A stretch of 64,000 nucleotides of DNA, from NCBI RefSeq assembly GCF_030407815.1, contig NZ_JASDCS010000007.1, positions 215,733 to 279,732 of the forward strand. Reading direction: 5' to 3'. The notes under the pieces were generated by a model. That model was given only the letters and a program-made list of their open reading frames with translations. It did no database searches and had not been told where the DNA came from. Shown one piece after another: positions 63,332 through 64,000 of the stretch (positions within the stretch are counted from its first letter, which is position 1; the number at the start of each line of letters is the position of its first letter). The position numbers and the translations under genes were made by a program. The DNA is from Psychrobacter sp. APC 3281. GTDB lineage: Bacteria > Pseudomonadota > Gammaproteobacteria > Pseudomonadales > Moraxellaceae.

Positions 63332-63362
63332 AAAAAACCGCATATATTTCTATGCGGTTTTT
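63332..63362 (-). terminator. Terminator of csbD gene
   Basis: AAAAAACCGCATA and TATGCGGTTTTT form a stem over a six-base loop, 37 bases beyond the csbD stop on the minus strand, with the A-run giving a U-tract. Confidence 0.82.
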
Positions 63363-63398
63363 CGGTTTATTCAGTACAGTAGTTATGAACTAAATATA

Positions 63399-63602
63399 TT
63401 AATATTTATTTTCTACACGCCAGTCATCTACTTCACGCTCTGCATCTTCTTTGGCATGACCGTAACGCTCTTGTACGCGGCCTACTAGCTTGTCACGGCT
63501 ACCTTCGATATGGGTAAGATCGTCGTCTGTTAGCTCAGCCCATTTTTGTTTAACTGAACCTTTCATTTGGTTCCATTCGCCTTTTAGAGTATGTTCGTTC
63601 AT
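63399..63602 (-). CDS. CsbD-family stress protein
   Basis: The 67-residue hydrophilic protein has the CsbD signature LKGEWNQMKGSVKQKWAELTDDDLTHIEG and VGRVQERYGHAKEDAEREV. CsbD-like proteins (E. coli YjbJ) are abundant in stress and stationary phase; biochemical function is unknown. AAAGGAATAA before the ATG is a good ribosome-binding site. Confidence 0.92.
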   Translation of the reverse strand: MNEHTLKGEWNQMKGSVKQKWAELTDDDLTHIEGSRDKLVGRVQERYGHAKEDAEREVDDWRVENKY

Positions 63603-64000
63603 TGTATTATTCCTTTTATTGAACTTATTGTGTTTGATTTATTTCTTGATAACTATTGTGGTTTTTATTTCACGATTTCGATTACTGATAATACTATTTA
63701 ATTTTTATTCTAATTGTATTGCACAAGGATAAGTGATTGGTCCCAAATATCTTGTGAGGTTAAATATAGGACTTTTCAATTCAGCTGTCTGTATATGCTA
63801 TGTTTATAGTGTTACTTAATTATAGTGGGCGTTTACTAAGTGTTATCTACAGGGCTGCTGTAGTAGTGCCACGTAAATTGCGTCTACTATGCGTGAGAAT
63901 AATTTATTGTATGAACTTGTTTTTTATATGAATATTAAAAAAATAGGGGCTGTAGTAGATAAGCACTATGCTAGACTACTTTTATGAAGATAACCCGTTG
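63603..64000. other. Terminal intergenic region
   Basis: About 400 AT-rich bases to the window edge. It includes the upstream region of csbD. No supported gene or RNA is seen; the next gene lies outside. Confidence 0.4.

Noticed and set aside
62974..63488. Short frames on both strands in the gap before csbD
   Set aside because: No ribosome-binding sites and stop-rich AT sequence crossing a terminator hairpin.

Overview
The window reads as one stretch of chromosome from a Psychrobacter-like member of the Moraxellaceae (Gammaproteobacteria). The lineage call is inference from gene content, order and moderate-to-low GC. The supporting blocks are galE-galU-pgi-(ugd-like)-pgm, which matches one flank of Acinetobacter capsule loci, plus pcnB-folK-panB-panC and ubiG-mupP-yciK. 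No complete insertion sequence, prophage, CRISPR array, rRNA or intact tRNA gene is visible.

Layout. 1-8.4 kb: the end of sucD, then sugar-nucleotide and hexose-phosphate genes (galE, galU, pgi, a catalytically degenerate UDP-glucose dehydrogenase relative, convergent phosphomannomutase/phosphoglucomutase), mazG and a secreted ComEA-like HhH protein. 8.5-15.6 kb: pcnB with a long basic tail, folK, panB, panC, rapZ, darP and dsbA. 16-21.4 kb: ubiG, mupP/gph, yciK-like SDR, a DksA-type zinc-finger protein, a 170-bp MITE-like element, a COG0523 GTPase and ompR without envZ. 21.7-31.6 kb: tex, a repeat-containing exported protein, a saccharopine-dehydrogenase-like enzyme, a 51-residue membrane protein, phhB, a GNAT protein, and an acyl desaturase with its ferredoxin-type reductase. 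32-43 kb: ettA, plsB, ybaK, a CHMI-like tautomerase, an exported protein, an acyl-CoA dehydrogenase, a FUSC-like membrane protein and aroE.

43.3-49.8 kb is the most interesting part. The usual pabC-mltG-tmk run is split by an accessory block at about 44,987-47,477. The block holds a DpnD/PcfM-type small protein, two tandem paralogues of unknown function with matching upstream motifs, and a clear homologue of DpnI, the endonuclease that cuts GATC only when its adenine is methylated. DpnC-like and DpnD-like genes together recall the pneumococcal DpnI locus, but the two paralogues are not part of that locus and could be a new component.

49.9-58.7 kb: a CPA1 antiporter with RCK domain and disordered tail, a DegP-type protease, a metallophosphoesterase-fold protein lacking its metal ligands, then dapA, a minimal BamC-like lipoprotein and purC in the order known from E. 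coli. 58.7-60.4 kb is a second small accessory patch: a tRNA 3'-end fragment, a perfect palindrome, an orphan barstar-like gene, a Sel1-repeat lipoprotein and degenerate direct repeats. 60.4-64 kb: mpg, a NIF3-like domain protein, two related PepSY-like lipoproteins and a CsbD protein.

Starts were moved inward from the longest reading frame wherever a Shine-Dalgarno sequence or family alignment supported it; those decisions are given per gene.
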